Of a stretch of 64,000 bases of DNA, positions 49,508 through 62,247 are shown piece after piece. Both the position numbers and the translations under genes were made by a program. How positions within the stretch are numbered: the first letter of the stretch is position 1; every line of letters begins with the position of its first letter. Source of the DNA: Dasyornis broadbenti. Lineage: Eukaryota > Chordata > Aves > Passeriformes > Dasyornithidae. The stretch spans positions 1 to 64,000 of the forward strand of contig VZRN01001168.1 in the NCBI GenBank assembly GCA_013397935.1, given 5' to 3'. The notes under the pieces were generated by a model. It made no database searches and was not told the origin of the DNA. It saw only the letters and a program-made list of their open reading frames with translations.

Positions 49508-52129
49508 TTCAGAGCTGTTGAGCCCTGGAGCTTTCTCTAAGTCTTCAGTCTCAGAAGCTCTACTACAGCACTTCTCCCAGTCACTAAGTCCAGATAACTG
49601 AGAAGTATTTAACTGAAGCCTAAATCTGTTAAATACAAATTGCAGTTGAGTAGCCCTAAGGATTTGATTAAAACCTGGAATACCAGAGGTAGAAGAGAGA
49701 GAAAGAATGATGAAAAAGAGGGCGGTAAATCAGAATCAAAAAGCTCCCAAAATGCAGAAAAAGGAATCTGTAGTCATGTGTAACCTCTGAAATTTTTTGT
49801 CTTTCTATAATGAATAAAATGAAAAATAGAGAATGCTGATTGTTTCAACAAAAGGAACACATCTACAGACCATGAACTTGTGCCAATTTTTAAAACTGAT
49901 TAACTCTGAAACATCAGGTAACAAACAGGAAAATAAACTACTTAAATCTTTATAGAAATATCAGCATCTGCTGTTTTCGTTTACACTAGAATCTCGTGAA
50001 GACACTGCATATCTTTCCTTCATCAGCTATTTCCTAATTTTGTCTTTTCATTAAAGGGAAGGAGAGCAAAGACACCAAGAAAGAGAAATCACATGCAGTG
50101 CAAACAGACTCAAAAACTATATTTGAAAAAAATCTGAAGAAGTGTTTGCATTTTTAATAATTTCCCAGTGAGATATTTTAGAAAAAAAAAAAAAAGGTGA
50201 AAGTTGATAATCTAAGGGTTGAAATGCATAAATATCCAAGATACCTCAAATTAAAACTGACTTTAGGAGAACGCAAGCTGAGAATTTGTGAGTTCTGAAG
50301 CACAGTTGTTGGAACTGTTGTTTACTCTCTTTTTAACTAGCACCCCACTTAACATTATAACCATCTTTGTATATAAAAGAAAGCTTAGTAACTGCCCCTA
50401 AATTTCAGTTTTAATAGAGACACTGGATAATTCAGAAACCCGGCTAAAAAAAGAGAGAATAGTAGATCTGACTTCCCATTTCTAAGACGATAAAACTCAG
50501 AAAGGTTTGTGTTCAAAATGTTATGTTGTAGCTCAAAAAAACCCCTAAAACAAACAAACAAAACAACAACAACAAAATTGTAAACAAATTAAAAACCACA
50601 CACACACATACAAAACCACAACATAAATAGACCTAATCTTTAAGAAAATGTTGCAATGGCAATAATCAAAATCTTCAGAGCCAAGTGGCTGTTGCATCAA
50701 AACAAAAGATTGCTGTATATCGCTTAGTGCTCCTGAAGAGTAAAGTAACCCACGTATCCAACAGCCATAGCCTTATTTGTTAATTCAGTTGTAAAAAAAA
50801 ATGTTTTGCTTCTCTTCCCTGAGAACGGAAAAGTGATGCAGTTTGCTGATGTGGAATTCCACACAGAATACTGAATTCCCCTAGTTCACGATAAAGTTGG
50901 GCATAGGCAGGACAGCACTGGTCCAGTCAGTTATTTATAAGAAAGATATAGTAAAATACACAAAGTTTCCCAAGATTTTTTCCACAATACTTTCACTCAA
51001 AGTTTTAAAAAAAATTTTAAAACTTGTTTTCCATGATATTTTCCCCCAAACCCAAGTGTTTTCTTTGTTTGAAGCCTGTTTTTCTTTTTCTAAATCCTCC
51101 TGTCTCCAACTGAGGAAATAAAAAGCCCACAACAATGTGCAGAATAATCAGCAGTAGGGGACTGAAAGGGCATAGAAAGAACTGCAGTTTCATTTTGCCT
51201 ACTGATATCAAATACAACTTTTTAAATAAAGTCAAAAAAGGTAAATTTTCTCCATTACCACATCCATTAAAATTTTCAATACTGCAAAAGCTATTTTTCA
51301 GTAAAAACATTTAACATTTTCCAAGGTGACAAAAAGCAGAACTAACAAGTGTGAATTTATAATTTTCCCAGGAAAGTCAAAAGTACAGATATTATGCAGA
51401 AAGCTTCGTTTTTCTGTTTCACAAAATGTTTTCTTATTCAACCCAGCTCAAAATCAGTATTTTCACTAAGCTTTCACCTATTTTCTGCTTATAACAAAAT
51501 GGGTTAAACCATGGCATCAGGAAAACTGTGAATTAGAATCTCTTCAAGACTAAGACCTTGTAAGAGTAGCTAAACATACTAGAAGACCCAGAAATTAATA
51601 TCTTTTTCGTGCATCTCATCCTGTTCTACTCACAAAAGATCAGATTGTTCACAAGTCTGATAATATTTTAATAGCTCTATTTCCAATTACTGAACATCTT
51701 GAAAACTTCTATAGGATGTGTGTGATGCTGCATTCTTCAGCTTCATGTGTATGATCATATGGTTTGCTGGAGTAGGTTGAGCCTCACAGAATTCAAAGAT
51801 TACCCATGTATTCAAGACAAGTGCATTTTTTCCTGGACAAAGCCAACACTGAGAAGCTCTGTGCATAGGGAGAGCGGCACAATTCAGCAGAGCAGAGACA
51901 CTTGCCTTGACGCCTGTAAAGGAAATGTGGATTTTACACACAATTAGGGAAAGTATTCATGCACTTAAGAGAAACACCTTTCCTCCACCTTTTCCCAGCT
52001 TCTATTGCATCAGTCCAGAGTCCGCTCCTCCCCTGTTAATATCCCCACAGGTTAATCAGTCCTTTCAGCAACGTGAGGAAAGGCGGGAGGTGTGTTACGA
52101 TCCAATTAGTGAGAGATGCCTCTTCCCAA
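49508..52129. other. Unrecognised AT-rich DNA
   Basis: No repeat family or exon recognised. Short (CA)n and (CAA)n tracts occur around 50565-50610. Confidence 0.5.
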
Positions 52130-52880
52130 ATTAAGGTGCAAATGACACCATATGCCAAAGTCAATAATAGGGATTATATTTAATATTAAATGTGAAGTAG
52201 ATTGAAATAAATAGAAAAGAGAGGAAAGGGAAGGAGAGAGAGAAAAAGAGAGAGAGAGACAGAGATTAAGCAGAAGATAGTCACCACCCATGGATCCAGA
52301 AGCTTCACATTGGTACTTCTTCACCCAGGCCTTGTCAGTGATGGGGGTCCCAGGTCATTCTTCTGGGAGCACCACCTTTATACATCCAAGTTCTGGGTAT
52401 CCATGAGGTGGTTGCAGATGTCATCCTGTAACTTGGGGTGATACGGTTGGTACATAGTTGGTGGGTGAGAGTTGCTTCCCTTCCCACAGTTTGCCACAGG
52501 TGGGAATTTTTGTCCAGATGCATTAACCAGGATGTGCTAAACCACAGCTTGCCTCATCAGGCCTGGAATTAGCTCCTTCCTGTCGCAGATTCCTCCTTTC
52601 TGTGTTTATGTCAGGTTCATGCTGCAGTGGTTGATCTTACGGCAAGTTCCTTCTGTGACCTTGGCAGGGTATGAGACAGGCAACTATGCTCTTTAAGCCC
52701 TTACAAGGTGAAGGACATTGGCTACCATCAGTACAAAGCTGTTTCTCTCTGCTCCTTTCTTCTCGCACTTTTCCCCTGCTCCAATGTCGGGTTCTCATGA
52801 GATCTGCAGTTCTTTCAGGAATATCCATTTCCCCTAGTGTTGGTTTTCCACCTCCACAGTAAATATCTTCTTCATCACTG
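52130..52880. mobile_element. Possible LTR or other dispersed element
   Basis: A compositionally distinct block starting near TGCAAATGACACCATATGCC, with a GA-rich tract and then mixed-GC sequence. On the minus strand it would end …GGTGTCATTTGCA. Its sharp change from AT-rich flanks and its position next to an LTR suggest an element, but I cannot name the family, fix the right end or find a target duplication. Confidence 0.3.
52212..52265. repeat. (GA)n-rich purine tract
   Basis: AGAGAGAGAGAC-type sequence with GGAAAGGGAAGG at its left; about 54 bp, almost pure purine on the plus strand. Confidence 0.9.
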
Positions 52881-52885
52881 TGTAG

Positions 52886-53215
52886 CACCCTCTTTTCTAT
52901 CTCTTCCCTTGAGAGTCTCAAGGCTGAGGGTCTGTGGAGGCCTGTGTCCCAGGTCAGAGAGGCAGATTCCTTGTCCGTTTTGCTACTCCTTCAGATCTTC
53001 CCTATTGGCTCTCGTATCCTATCCCTGCCTATGTACTGTCCCTATGCCTTTAAACCATTGAATTCCTTATGCTCTCTCCGACCCCACCAACTCCGTATAA
53101 AACCCTAGACCTCTTCCTTGTTCTCTCTCTTCTACTCATCTCCTCACAAGCATGGTTGGAATAAACGTCTCCTGTGGACCCTTCTTGCCTCGCTGCTGTA
53201 GACCATGTTATCACC
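52886..53215 (+). mobile_element. LTR-like block with TATA box and poly(A) signal
   Basis: CTATTGGCTCTCG (inverted CCAAT) is followed by TATAAAACC at 53096-53104, the pyrimidine-rich segment CTTGTTCTCTCTCTTCT, and GGAATAAAC (AATAAA at 53160-53165) with CCTGTGGACCCTTCTTGCC after it. This is the promoter-to-R layout of a short retroviral LTR, and I recognise the TATAAAACCC…AATAAACGTCTCCTGTGGA pattern from avian LTRs. Ends are approximate. Confidence 0.58.
53096..53104 (+). promoter_or_regulatory. LTR-like TATA box (TATAAAACC)
   Basis: 64 bp upstream of the AATAAA signal at 53160-53165, the spacing expected for a short R region. Confidence 0.55.
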
Positions 53216-53770
53216 TATCTGGTGTGTGCTTGTAAAGTGTTATATGTGGCAACTTTGCCAAGCGGCTTCCGCTGCTAAGACGATCCTGGAAGTTTGTAGC
53301 ACTCACCATCTAGGCTGCAACAAGGGTCCACACTGTTCCCTTCATCATTCTGTCCTCCCTTATCCCTGCTGTTCCCAAGGTGCTGCCATTGGCTGCGGGA
53401 CTCAGCCATGGCCTGCAGTGGGTCAGCTGGAGATGGCTGGAAGCAGCTGCATCCAGCACAGAGCAGCCCTGGATGATTCTCACAGGGGGACCCCAGCAGC
53501 TCTCCGCTATAAAAACCTGCCCACCTATAGCCAATACACTGGTTTACATGCTCTGTAAATGCTTCTTCCCGCACAAGACACAGTGCTGCGTCCCCACAGG
53601 TTCTCTGTCAGCCTGGAGAACTGTCAGGCCTCACCAGAGAGCAGAACAAGCCCCATGCGTCTCAATCTCCTGCATGCCCTCAGTTTTTACAGCAGTCACT
53701 CTTGTTGCCCTTCACATCAGTCACTGATTCCAGTGCTAGCTGAGCTCTGACTGTCCATTCCAATACACTA
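53216..53770. other. GC-richer block with a second TATA box
   Basis: Contains CCATTGGCTGCGGG (inverted CCAAT, ~53389) and TATAAAAACC at 53508-53517. It has mixed open frames on both strands (up to 117 codons) but no domain. It could be another LTR or an internal piece of the preceding element; no poly(A) signal follows the TATA box. Confidence 0.35.
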
Positions 53771-55825
53771 GAGCAATGTCTTTATATTCCTCCTAGAAAG
53801 CCCATCCCTGCTTCCACCTTCTGTGTAGTGCCTTTTTAAAATTTGATCTTAGTCAGAATTTTCCTGTTTATCTGTGTCTTTATGTTCTCCAAGGTTCTCC
53901 AAAAGGCAGAAGTTCCCCACAATGCAAGGCTGCACATGCCTTCCATTATTATTCCCCAATCTGTATTAAGCATAAGCATAATCTAAAGTTTGTAATGTAA
54001 ACACATCATCTGCTGTCAAATCTTCTGCTAGGCTTTTGTGCATTGTGCCTGGCTTGAAAATTGCTTGCAAGAACTGTATTACTGCCATTTGTCATTAATA
54101 TGAGTCACAGCATTAGTAGCCCCAAACATCAAAACCATTTCTGGTTAACCTTGGGAAATCTATCAAAATTATTTTAATATAATTTGGCAATTGCATTATT
54201 GCAGATTTTGCAGCAGTTTCCCTCACAATCAAACACCCCTAAAATGTCTATGACATGCTGAGCTACTAGACAGCATATTTGTCAAAGCATTAAAATCAAG
54301 CAAGTGAACAAACCATATTCTGGTGTCTGACAACATGTCAGGACAGGCAGGAGAGCTAAGAGTTAACTGGCACAGCTTGTGCATGCACGACTTAGAACTG
54401 GAACAATTTCCCAAGCCACTGGGTGTCATTCTCTGATGTCACAGAGGTCGCCTTACTGCAGTTCCATCCATAAATGCATCAGGTATCACGCTACTAAGCA
54501 TAATTCAGTCATCATCTCCCAACACAAAAAGGTTACTTCAAAACAGAATTCCTCTGAGATGTATAAACTCTCATTGAATTCCAAATGTAGGTTCGAATCA
54601 AGGCCAGTTTTTCATCCACTTGTTGCATTAACATTGAGCGTTAGGTTAAATGGACCTTCTACTTCCGTAATCTTTACCTGCCTTCATGCACCTTTAAAAG
54701 ATAAACTCTCAGATTATGAAGATAAATCTGCTGTCAGATTTCATTTTGCCAAAATCATGTGGCATCCTTGGGGTCTCTTTCCTAAATATTCATACCCATT
54801 TGTGTTTGTAGTTTGAATGCATTGTTCTTGAACATGGATGAACAGAATTGTCCACAGCATTCTAGATGAATCTAGCAGCACCTTTTACAAAATATTACTA
54901 TTTTCCATATTTTATCGATACAGATTTTGCATTTGTCCTTCATTTCTGCACTTGCCTCTTTTGCATTTGTCTTCTTCCCCATGTCACACAACACTGGTGA
55001 TGCAGACTTGCAAAATTAAACAAGCTCTCATTTTTCTGCCCAACATTTCTTCAATAACCACCCCAAGTTCATACAGAAATTCTTGTAATTAATACTTATT
55101 TTAACCACCATAGCTGTGTCTTCATTCAGCATCTTCCAATTATATATTATCAGCACATTCCTATTTCAGCATCCATTCTATGGCATTAGAAAATTTATTT
55201 GCTATGTCCTGAGCTGTATCATAAAATAAACATACTTACCATAGTGTTTGCCTAGCAGAGTTTAGAATTATCTGTTTTAGAAAAATCCCCAGCCACCTGC
55301 ATTTCAACACTAAATGCTGAGCAGCAAGTAGCCTACATGAGTTGAGTTTCTGCCATGAATTTCTTTTTATTACAGCTCTGGGCACAGGAATTACTTACTG
55401 GGCTAAAATGCTAAAGGTATAGTTTCAGATGGAGTTTGGCAGAAAAATAGAGAAAGAAACAAAATAATGTACACCATGCAGTGTTCTGGGCAGATAATGC
55501 TGAGAAACTAAATACTTTATTAATTATGGAGGACTTTCAGTAGCTGACAATATTTTCAGAGAACTTTAGAGGATGATAATTTCGCATATTTTGTCTATCA
55601 CTTTAGTGTGAGCACATATAACCCATCCCTATGACATGCCAGGCTGACCTTGCAACTTGTGAACATTATGGCTCAGAACTATGTGGGAAATCTTTGGACA
55701 GTTTCCATGCTCAATAACAATAGATTTCACACTAGCAGTAGAGGATTGTTAAATTTACATTCTGTCCAAAGGTTTGAGAATTCTGGATAAAGTCAGAGGA
55801 ACTTACCTCAACTCCCTTGGCAAAT
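53771..55825. other. Unrecognised non-coding DNA
   Basis: AT-rich, no family recognised. A 145-codon plus frame (54379-54816) has no domain, no homologous feel and no codon bias, and is not called. Confidence 0.5.
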
Positions 55826-55893
55826 NNNNNNNNNNNNNNNNNNNNNNNNNNNNNNNNNNNNNNNNNNNNNNNNNNNNNNNNNNNNNNNNNNNN
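55826..55893. other. Assembly gap (68 N)
   Basis: Sixty-eight undetermined bases. No duplicated flank is obvious, unlike the 4-N gap. Confidence 1.
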
Positions 55894-58200
55894 CACCACC
55901 TAGACCACAGTTTCATATTCAGTTATTATGTTTTTAATAGAATAATAGAGTACTTCACAGCAGAAATGTAATACAAAATGTTAATATATGGAAGATACAA
56001 ATTTGATCCTGCAGAAATAAAGGATAATAAATATTAGCCAATGTACTAAAGCACAACTAAAAACAGCTGAATAGGAATCTATCAGTGAAAAATCCTGTGT
56101 GTCTTCATGTAATTTTACTAGAATGCAAATTAAATTTATCTAAGTAAAACCTGCTTTTGTTCAAACATGCAGTGTTGGTTTAAAAAAGTGTATATTAGTA
56201 AAAATAGAAACAGCAGATACTAACAGGAACAGCTATCATACTTACTAGTTAAGCAAGTTCCCTAACTGACTAGTGGCAATGTCTAAATTTGCAAAACATG
56301 TTATTAAAATATTCTGTGTCAGTCTTTTACGGCAAAGCATTGTGCCTGTACTATATTTGCCAAACATTTAGTTAGTGATTCAAATTTCCTTGGCTATATC
56401 TTATAGTAAATCGGTATGCATTTTTTAAATTTCTGACAAGGTGTATATAACCAGTTACTGTTTCCCTCTTGCACTAACCCTGCCACTATTGCAGAATGTA
56501 GGAAATCAGGATATAGCATTATCATTCTCTCCTTTTCATTGTATTTTTCAAAATGCATACTGATAAGACTCAATAGGCAGATGTGTGAAGACTGAAAAGT
56601 GTTTCCCAATCAGTTAAAGAAATATTCCTTTCTGTACCAAATTAACCTCTAATTCCCAAACTCCCTCTAACTGCTAGTAAGAAAGCCCTGGTGTTTTGTT
56701 TTGCATTCAATAATTTCTAGAACGCTAAGAATATCAGAGTATACAAGACATCACAGGAAGCAGAACACAACACTACTCTTGCAATACATGTATGGGATCA
56801 TACTCTCAGCCCCAGTGAATCAATGGGCTTCCTGGTATATGAATGTCATGGGACATAATCTATAAGGGAGCTTAACCTGACTTTTCCGTGATCTCCGTGT
56901 AGTTGCTTCTGCTTCAGAAACCAAACCTGTCTTTCTGTTCTTTTATGTTATTGCAATGCTGGGGACGCATCCTGGGAAGAGTCTGAAGGTGGCACGGAAA
57001 TCTCTGTATTCTCCTTTCACACATAATGTCCAGGATTTCTGAAATAAAAACCAAGTATTGATAAGCACCATCCTCTAATGGGTTTCAAACTGTTTTAGAA
57101 AAGGTGGAAAATCATGAATACACTCAGGACTATCAGCAAAGCTAGGAAGAGAAATAACATGCTTGAGTATACATGTAGCAACTGGGCCTCAGGAAGTTGT
57201 AGTTAATCCTGCTGTCCTTTCCACTATGAATTCATTCCCACTGAGGCAGGAGTTTTGGACTCATCTAGGTAGTTACATGGACTCATCACATCAGCTCTAG
57301 TAGCACTTATTCTGCAGTCCTGTTTGACTGTCATATAGAGAATATTCTAACAAATATCCCAAAAATAGTATAGCCATACCTGTTAATGAACATTAGCATT
57401 AGGAACTCTAAAATGGAAAATATAAATTATTTTTTGCGTGGAGTAACAGACAGATAAGGGGATCGCTCTTCAGTGAACAGGGATATGTTACAGATGTATC
57501 TACACTGAGGCAAAAAATTAGCCTTATTTCTGTCGCATTAAAAATCTGGTAATTAATATATTTCATATCTATTTGTGTGTTAAAAAGCTCTTTCAGATAG
57601 AGGTGGAAGGATTAATTTTTTGGCATCCCTTCAAATTACATAGCTAAAGCACAGTTATTTAGTAATTACAATTACAATTGTAGAGTAGTAATATTTTCTG
57701 TTCTTACCAGTTACCACTAATTTCCTGGTTGTATTATTGTGTGCCTAATTATGGTGTAATTACAACAGAGTTAATTTGTAACATTAATGGACTCAGTAAA
57801 AGTATTGCAATGAGAAAAGACAATGAATAATACACTTATGTAGTGAATTACCCAGTAATGTTAATTAGTTCTAATTAGTTATTGAGAGGGAGCTTGCAGA
57901 GCAATTCTGCTGTAACTGCACTGCAATGAAAGTACCTCTATTGTAAACCACAGGAAGGTTTCATCAAGGCTTGAATGAATTCCATTAGAAACAAACAATG
58001 CTCTTAAACTGGGGAAAAAAGCATTTGAAGCCATGTATACAAAATTCTTCAAGATGTCAATGCAACTCCACACAGGTAAAACAAAGGAACAAACAACAAC
58101 CACAACAAATCACGGAAAAATGTTCCCAATATTCTTGTTGGAGAGGTAGGTGATCTTGACCAGAGATGCCCAAATTAAATTATTTTAGGAAGTGAAATCA
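55894..58200. other. Unrecognised AT-rich DNA; TAAT-dense block near its end
   Basis: From ~57650 to 57890 the words AATTA/TAATT recur unusually often (TAATTACAATTACAATTG, CTAATTATGGTGTAATTAC, GTTAATTAGTTCTAATTAG) without simple periodicity. No gene or known repeat. Confidence 0.5.
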
Positions 58201-58810
58201 AGGCATTCTCATTGACTTGAAGCTTCCCAAATGTCAGCAGAGCTGATGACCCCTGGCACATTCCTTCACCTTCCCCATTTCCATCTCCATCAGGTGCCCT
58301 GTGCTAATCCAGGTTGTATTGAGTGGAAAGCATAAGGAGTTATTCAGGGCCTTGGTCACACCACCTCTTCCCCCAGGCCTCACAGCAGGACATCATGTCC
58401 CCTCCATGGTGTGACACCCAGCCTGGCTTCAGCACTGGGCAGGTGCGGAACAGATCGAGGCTTCCTCTCCTGCTCTCTCTCCCTCCCTTTCACACTGGAG
58501 ACAACCTCCAAAGGGGCACAGATAGATGCCCATCCCAGCCCAACCCCATATCTCTCTGCCTTGTGCCAGTTCCTGCCAAGCCTGGATGGAGCCTTTCCGA
58601 CCCGGACGCACATGTCCTCCCACTGCCAGGGCTCTTGGCTGAGCCTGTCCTGCCCTGGCACCAGGGCAGATTTCCCCAGCAATTCTCTACCCAATGGAGA
58701 ATGGACTGTCTGGGGAAGCTGAAAAGCAAAGGCAGGAGAGCAGAGCAGCCTTTTGGGCTGGATGTGCCACAGGGCTGCTGCTGCTGCTGCTGCTGCTTTC
58801 CAGATTAGCA
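58201..58810. other. GC-rich block with CTG repeat, unrecognised
   Basis: A ~600 bp GC-rich island in AT-rich flanks. Several frames are open on both strands (plus 161 codons at 58323-58808, minus 143 codons), a signature of composition, not selection on one frame. No domain, splice pattern or repeat family is recognised. It could be an unrecognised LTR, a decayed retrocopy or a host regulatory element. Confidence 0.4.
58775..58797. repeat. (CTG)n trinucleotide repeat, ~7.7 units
   Basis: Uninterrupted CTG run at the right edge of the GC-rich block, giving poly-Cys or poly-Ala readings in the overlapping open frames. Confidence 0.97.
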
Positions 58811-59045
58811 TGTTTCCTTTTGCAAGTATTTACAGATTGGACATTCCTCTTCATATCAGTCAAAATTTTGTGAAGAAAGTTCAGATCAGTACAGAGCTTT
58901 TCCAATGTTCTTAGCTTATTAGAACAAAAGTGCAAAAACACAGATAAACTGTAGCTTTGAAAAGTTTAAAGTCATCTAAGAACATCTATTCACAATTTGA
59001 AAATAAAATATTCAGATTCATAAATGTGTTTGCTAGGCTGCAAGG

Positions 59046-59084
59046 TTTTCCTAGTTAGCTTTGATTTTCCTAGTTAGCTTTGTA
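59046..59084. repeat. ~20 bp tandem duplication
   Basis: TTTTCCTAGTTAGCTTTG occurs twice back to back. Confidence 0.9.
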
Positions 59085-61776
59085 GTCCATGAAAGAAACT
59101 AAGTGTACCCACACACTGTGAGTCAGTCACCTGTTCACTAACTTGTCATTCAAATTAACCTACTCATTTCCCCACATCTATAACTCCCTCAAATGCTTCC
59201 TTTCCAGTTTCAGGCAAAGCTGGACACAATTAATAGTTTAGGCAAGCAAATATTCCCCCAAAACTCCCATTCAGCTATCAAAGGGTTTCAGATTCCTCTT
59301 GGTGACTCATACATACAAAATTTCAGTACTGAAACATTCAATTTTGCAAAAAAAAAAAGTCTTGCTCTGTTTCTCTTTGTATTAAATTTCTCATTACTGA
59401 AAAAGGGATATGGAACATAATTATTAATGCAACGTGGATTCTCAAAAACACACCAAAAAAGGAGGAGGTGTGGGGAGGTGGGATAAGAAAGGAAGTATTT
59501 TTATTTTCTGCCTCACAGGAAAATAGCTATTTACATTCTTGACCAGATCAGTCATTTGGGTATAGTAGGTTTATGACTTATCTAGGACTACCTCTTTTAT
59601 ATTTCTTAGAGAAATATTCCAAGTATCCCCACTGAACTGCATCATCTGTGTTTGCTTCTTAGCTTCAGTCAGAGTCCTATGTTACATATCAAACAGAAGG
59701 CACTGAAAAGCTTTGATATATCATATGGCCATAAAAAATGAGGAGACAGACGTTGTTTATTACCAAATCTCTCCTTTTGACTAAAAGCTTTGAGACTCTG
59801 ACTGTAAATGTAAGAAATTCTTCTTCATTATACTGTGTCTAAAAGTAATGTGTACTGAAATCCAAAATTATTTCAACAAAAGCAACTGCTTTTATTAAAC
59901 TCTCAGCCAGAAAAAAAAGCTGATGAAACTCTTTTGAATTCCTTAATAGCTTGTGTTTCAGATGTTACTTTTTTCAACACTTTTGCTTGCATGTTTTAAT
60001 AGATAGATAGCACATCACATTTTATTTTCACTTTAATCTTTAAATTAGTATAAATTTGAGGTAGGTTTCATTTTTCAAGAAACTAGTTTCTTCTGCAGCC
60101 CAGAGCACGAATTAAAATCTTCCATTGAAATCTGTCCACAATTGTAGGCTAGAGACAAGTTGCGTTTATTTTTCATGGACTCATAAATGATTTAGAAAGG
60201 TGTAAGAGAAAGAGAGAGGAATCAGACTGCAGATCTTCTGTGTAGTTCTCATACATATCAAATTTTTACCAAAAAATCCCCCCAACAATAAAATGCAAAT
60301 TACAAATAAAAGATAAAACCTTTTGAAATGCTTTAATATTAATTTGGGTGAAAAATGTATTTTCAGACATGTTTACAATTAGGACTATTTATGTCATTTT
60401 CACACAGAGAAACTGAATACAAGACTTGCATATTTCAAAGAAATCAATGTTTGAAAAATGGGGTATTGTAAATTATTGCTATTTTTAATAAATGTAAAGG
60501 ACTAATCATCAAAATCCCAATTATGATAAAAATAAATTTTGAGAATTGACTTTCCCTATATTTTTTTGATTGTTGTTTCCCAGTCTTCATCTTAATCTTT
60601 GGTTGTAAATGGCCTTGTGTCTAAACCATTGTTATGCAACTGCAGCCCAGGAGCCTCAAGTTCTGCTCTGGTCAGCTTGATGAGCCTGGAAAAGAGCTGC
60701 GACACTGTTTCTTTCTGCCGAGATCTGCAGCTCTCCCTGAGCTGGTGCAGAACATCTTGCAACTCTTCACAGTATTATTTATATTATAATAATAATAGTA
60801 ATAATAATGTATTGCAATACTTTGTCAAACCATCCCCTGCCATGAGGTGCTCCATTTACATCTTTGAAGGAGTTGGATGTGGGAGTCCATGTTGTGATTT
60901 TTAACAATCTTACCAAGAGGTGTTTTCCAGGTGGAAGTTTTCTCAAAATTCCTGATGCTGTAAGCAGGAAAATTAAAAAAGAAAATACGAATTTTAATGA
61001 TTATTCAAAGTTTTAAGACAGAAAGCACGTGAGTAATTACCTCTGAAAATGCTTAAAATTAAAAGCAAGATTATTTTTATATTTTTTAATAAATAATTTT
61101 ATATATGTGTCTGTGTGACTTTGAATTTTTTGGTTTTTCCTCTTTTCTCCCTTTTTAAGGTTTTGGATTAGTAATAGCAAAACTCATCAAAACTTCATTG
61201 TGTTCAACTACATAAGTTGATAAACTGTAATTTCTCCCTTTAACGTCTTCAGAGTTTTCTCCGCTATTTATCAAGTGTTTTAAAATGCTTCAAAAGCATT
61301 TAATACATTCAAAAGTAAAACAAAAGAGAAGAAAATTAGTATAATTTCATTAATGTTGAGACATCAACTAAAAATCACAGACCACATTTGCTTCATTGTC
61401 AAGATTTAGCCAAGAAGTTGTCTTAGTATGAGTGTAAAATGCCTGTCACCACCACAGAGAATTTTTAGACCTTCTGTAAATTTAAACCATCATCAAATTC
61501 ATAGATTCTGAATCATTAGTTTGAGCATTACCAAATAAATACATCGAATTTATACTACTCTAGATTAATTTATTTTAAAAAATAGTAGCACTTGGTGTTA
61601 GGAATTTCATTAAAACACAGGGTGAATCACTATTGCTAAGAACCTTTCTCTAGAGAATCGAGTAGTAAAAACAAACAGACGTAAACTACCACCAAAAAAA
61701 CCCAAGACGGTGACTCAGACCTGTTAAGAGTACAAAGTGTGCAAAGATGGAAAAATACAGCTGCCATACAAATCTT

Positions 61777-61790
61777 GTTGCCATAGTAAC
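61777..61790 (+). promoter_or_regulatory. RFX X-box-like motif GTTGCCATAGTAAC
   Basis: Fits the X-box consensus GTNRCC-N(0-3)-RGYAAC at all positions. RFX factors bind such sites in ciliary and MHC class II promoters. By my estimate about one such match is expected by chance in a window this size, and no promoter is visible beside it, so this is only a motif match. Confidence 0.3.
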
Positions 61791-62232
61791 AGCCCATTTC
61801 AACCAAATAATCAGAACACCTCGTATTTTTAAGAGGTTGACAACTGAAAGCTGAGCAAATATGGTTACCAAAACCTAACATGAGCAGAAGCTGTAATACT
61901 CCAATTCAAGAAGGCTGAAGACCTGAAGGATCAGGAGATATGCAAGAAAGTTCTACAGAAGCATAGCAACTTTTTAAAGTGTGCTTTCATATTAATGATG
62001 AACTCAGAGCAGCCACAGTGTGATAAGTAACATGGAGGTTGTTCATAAATCGCTATGAGAACAAGAGGGCCCCAGTGGTTTCAACATCCTGCTGGCAAAG
62101 CAGAACTTGCACATCCTGTTTGCATTAGAGCTTACAATATGCAGTTTGCATAACCTGGGTTATTGCCAAGTTTGTAGGGGGAAGATGACCTTGTGAACGT
62201 GTGAGGAAGACGCTGAACCTTTCTCCCGATGA

Positions 62233-62247
62233 CCACCAGGGAGCAGC
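62233..62247 (+). promoter_or_regulatory. CTCF-like motif in LTR (CCACCAGGGAGCAGC)
   Basis: Matches the CTCF core CCASYAGRKGGCRS with one mismatch (A for G in GGC). Located in the U3 part of the LTR. Confidence 0.4.

Larger units (their letters stand above)
58811..62172. other. Unrecognised AT-rich DNA
   Basis: Contains a 19-20 bp tandem duplication at 59046-59084, a (TAA/ATA)n stretch at ~60780-60810, and an X-box-like motif at 61777-61790. No coding exon or known repeat. Confidence 0.5.

Noticed and set aside
54379..54816. 145-codon plus frame
   Set aside because: No domain, no codon bias and no flanking splice or promoter features; one frame of this length is expected by chance in 64 kb.
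58323..58808. 161-codon plus frame ending in poly-Cys
   Set aside because: The opposite strand is equally open, the C-terminus is a CTG repeat read in frame, and no domain is visible.
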